A stretch of 64,000 bases of DNA, taken from assembly GCF_042662625.1 (NCBI RefSeq), contig NZ_JBHSXH010000014.1:26417-90416 (forward strand). The letters are read 5' to 3'. Position 1 is the first letter of the stretch; the number at the start of each line of letters is the position of its first letter. A model generated the notes under the pieces. It made no database searches. It was given only the letters and a program-made list of their open reading frames with translations, and was not told where the DNA came from. Made by a program: the position numbers and the translations under genes. This document shows positions 63,348 to 64,000 of the stretch, piece by piece. This stretch comes from Halopelagius fulvigenes. GTDB lineage: Archaea; Halobacteriota; Halobacteria; Halobacteriales; Haloferacaceae.

Positions 63348-64000
63348 ATGAGCGTCGACGAGACAACTGAGTTCACCGAAACTGTCGGCCGCTACCTCCG
63401 CTCCAGCGGTGACTCCAAACAATACCGCGACACCGCCGAGACTGTACTTGGACAGTTCGAGACGTGGCTGCGGCGCCGCGACCTCAACTCTTTCGAGGAC
63501 CTCGAACGCGACGGCGGACAGATCATCCGACGGTACGCCGACCGACTGAACCAACGCGTCGAAGCTGACGGCATCGCGGCCTCGACGGCGCAGATGTACT
63601 ACAACGTCATCTCTGGGTTCCTTGGATTCTGCGTCCGCGACGGCGTCCTCTCGCGGAACCCGGCGACGACGGACCGCGCCCGCGAGCCCCTACCTCGCGA
63701 CGACCAAGACCGCACTCAGCAGTTCTGGACCCCGGACGTCCGCCGTCAGCTGGTCGAGTACACGAACGAGCGAGCGTGCGAGGCCATCGAGGAAGATGGC
63801 CTCGACGCGACGCAAGCGGTCCAAGAGCGGGCGTTCGTCCACGTACTCGCGTACACAGGCGTCAGAGGTGCAGAGGTCTTCCGAGTAAGCGGCGACGACC
63901 GCGAGGGCCGACAGGGACTAACGTGGAGTCGTGTAGACCGCGAGTCGTGGACGTTCCGAGTCTGGGGGAAATCGCAGTCGTGGGAGGACGTCTCGGTGCT
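63348..64000 (+). CDS. Tyrosine recombinase/integrase, 3' end beyond window
   Basis: At least 217 aa from MSVDETTEFTETVGRYLRSS (63348), preceded by AGGAGG at 63337-63342. The N-terminal SAM-like core-binding domain (about 10-110: KQYRDTAETVLGQFETWLRR, STAQMYYNVISGFLGFCVRD) is followed by the start of the catalytic domain with the first Arg in VLAYTGVRGAEVFRV. Later catalytic His/Arg/Tyr lie past the edge. Haloarchaeal members resolve plasmids or integrate elements. Confidence 0.9.
   Translation, partial: MSVDETTEFTETVGRYLRSSGDSKQYRDTAETVLGQFETWLRRRDLNSFEDLERDGGQIIRRYADRLNQRVEADGIAASTAQMYYNVISGFLGFCVRDGVLSRNPATTDRAREPLPRDDQDRTQQFWTPDVRRQLVEYTNERACEAIEEDGLDATQAVQERAFVHVLAYTGVRGAEVFRVSGDDREGRQGLTWSRVDRESWTFRVWGKSQSWEDVSV

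Overview
The window looks like haloarchaeal DNA, most likely from a large plasmid (megaplasmid) or an integrated plasmid. Proteins are acidic and mostly encoded by GC-rich genes separated by AT-rich gaps. It carries haloarchaeal families (HalOD1 output domain, GlpA/GlpB/GlpC, Tat-type lipoprotein binding proteins, haloarchaeal zinc-ribbon miniproteins), a large winged-helix protein that may be a replication initiator, a ParA partition cassette and, at the right edge, a tyrosine recombinase. No rRNA, tRNA, CRISPR array or intact insertion sequence was seen. The species cannot be named from the sequence.

Region 1 (1-16,900) is plasmid backbone and debris. It holds a possible initiator (1945-4374) behind four consecutive perfect hairpins (1498-1588), small hypothetical genes, and parA plus a partner gene (8678-9902). 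Exact 9-bp-period GAACG repeats lie in front of parA and inside the partner gene, which I read as the centromere. Many broken genes follow: a frameshifted PH-like gene, a ParA remnant, primase-associated and regulator fragments, and a viral-type 3' fragment.

Region 2 (16,965-32,577) is GC-rich sugar/polyol catabolism. It has an IclR regulator, a DgoD-like dehydratase lacking two expected catalytic residues, a protein of two fused class II aldolase domains, glpABC, an HbpS/GlcG-like protein, a ThuA-like protein, a multi-pass membrane protein, two paralogous FGGY kinases and a 2-hydroxyacid dehydrogenase. A 17-bp operator-like motif, GTYCACTAT-N4-GAAC, recurs in its intergenic gaps.

Region 3 (32,578-37,200) is a gap with decayed genes (DUF488 with two frameshifts, a zinc protein with an in-frame stop), an antitoxin/PIN-toxin pair with repeated operators, and a VOC protein. 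Region 4 (37,269-50,783) is a sugar-acid locus: two 2-hydroxyacid dehydrogenases, a DgoD-like dehydratase with intact catalytic residues, an ABC importer (binding protein, two permeases, separate ATPase), a ThDP enzyme, a KdgD/DHDPS-type dehydratase/aldolase, a dead aldehyde dehydrogenase and an IclR regulator.

Region 5 (52,034-62,538) looks less GC-rich by eye. It has a sulfatase, a third IclR regulator, a fourth 2-hydroxyacid dehydrogenase, a hydroxypyruvate-isomerase-like protein and an ABC importer with two tandem ATPases. Region 6 (62,539-64,000) is non-coding DNA with a perfect 11-bp inverted repeat, then an integrase running off the end. Overall this is a replicon that has gathered several IclR-linked uptake and catabolic modules for sugars, sugar acids or polyols, some of them decaying.
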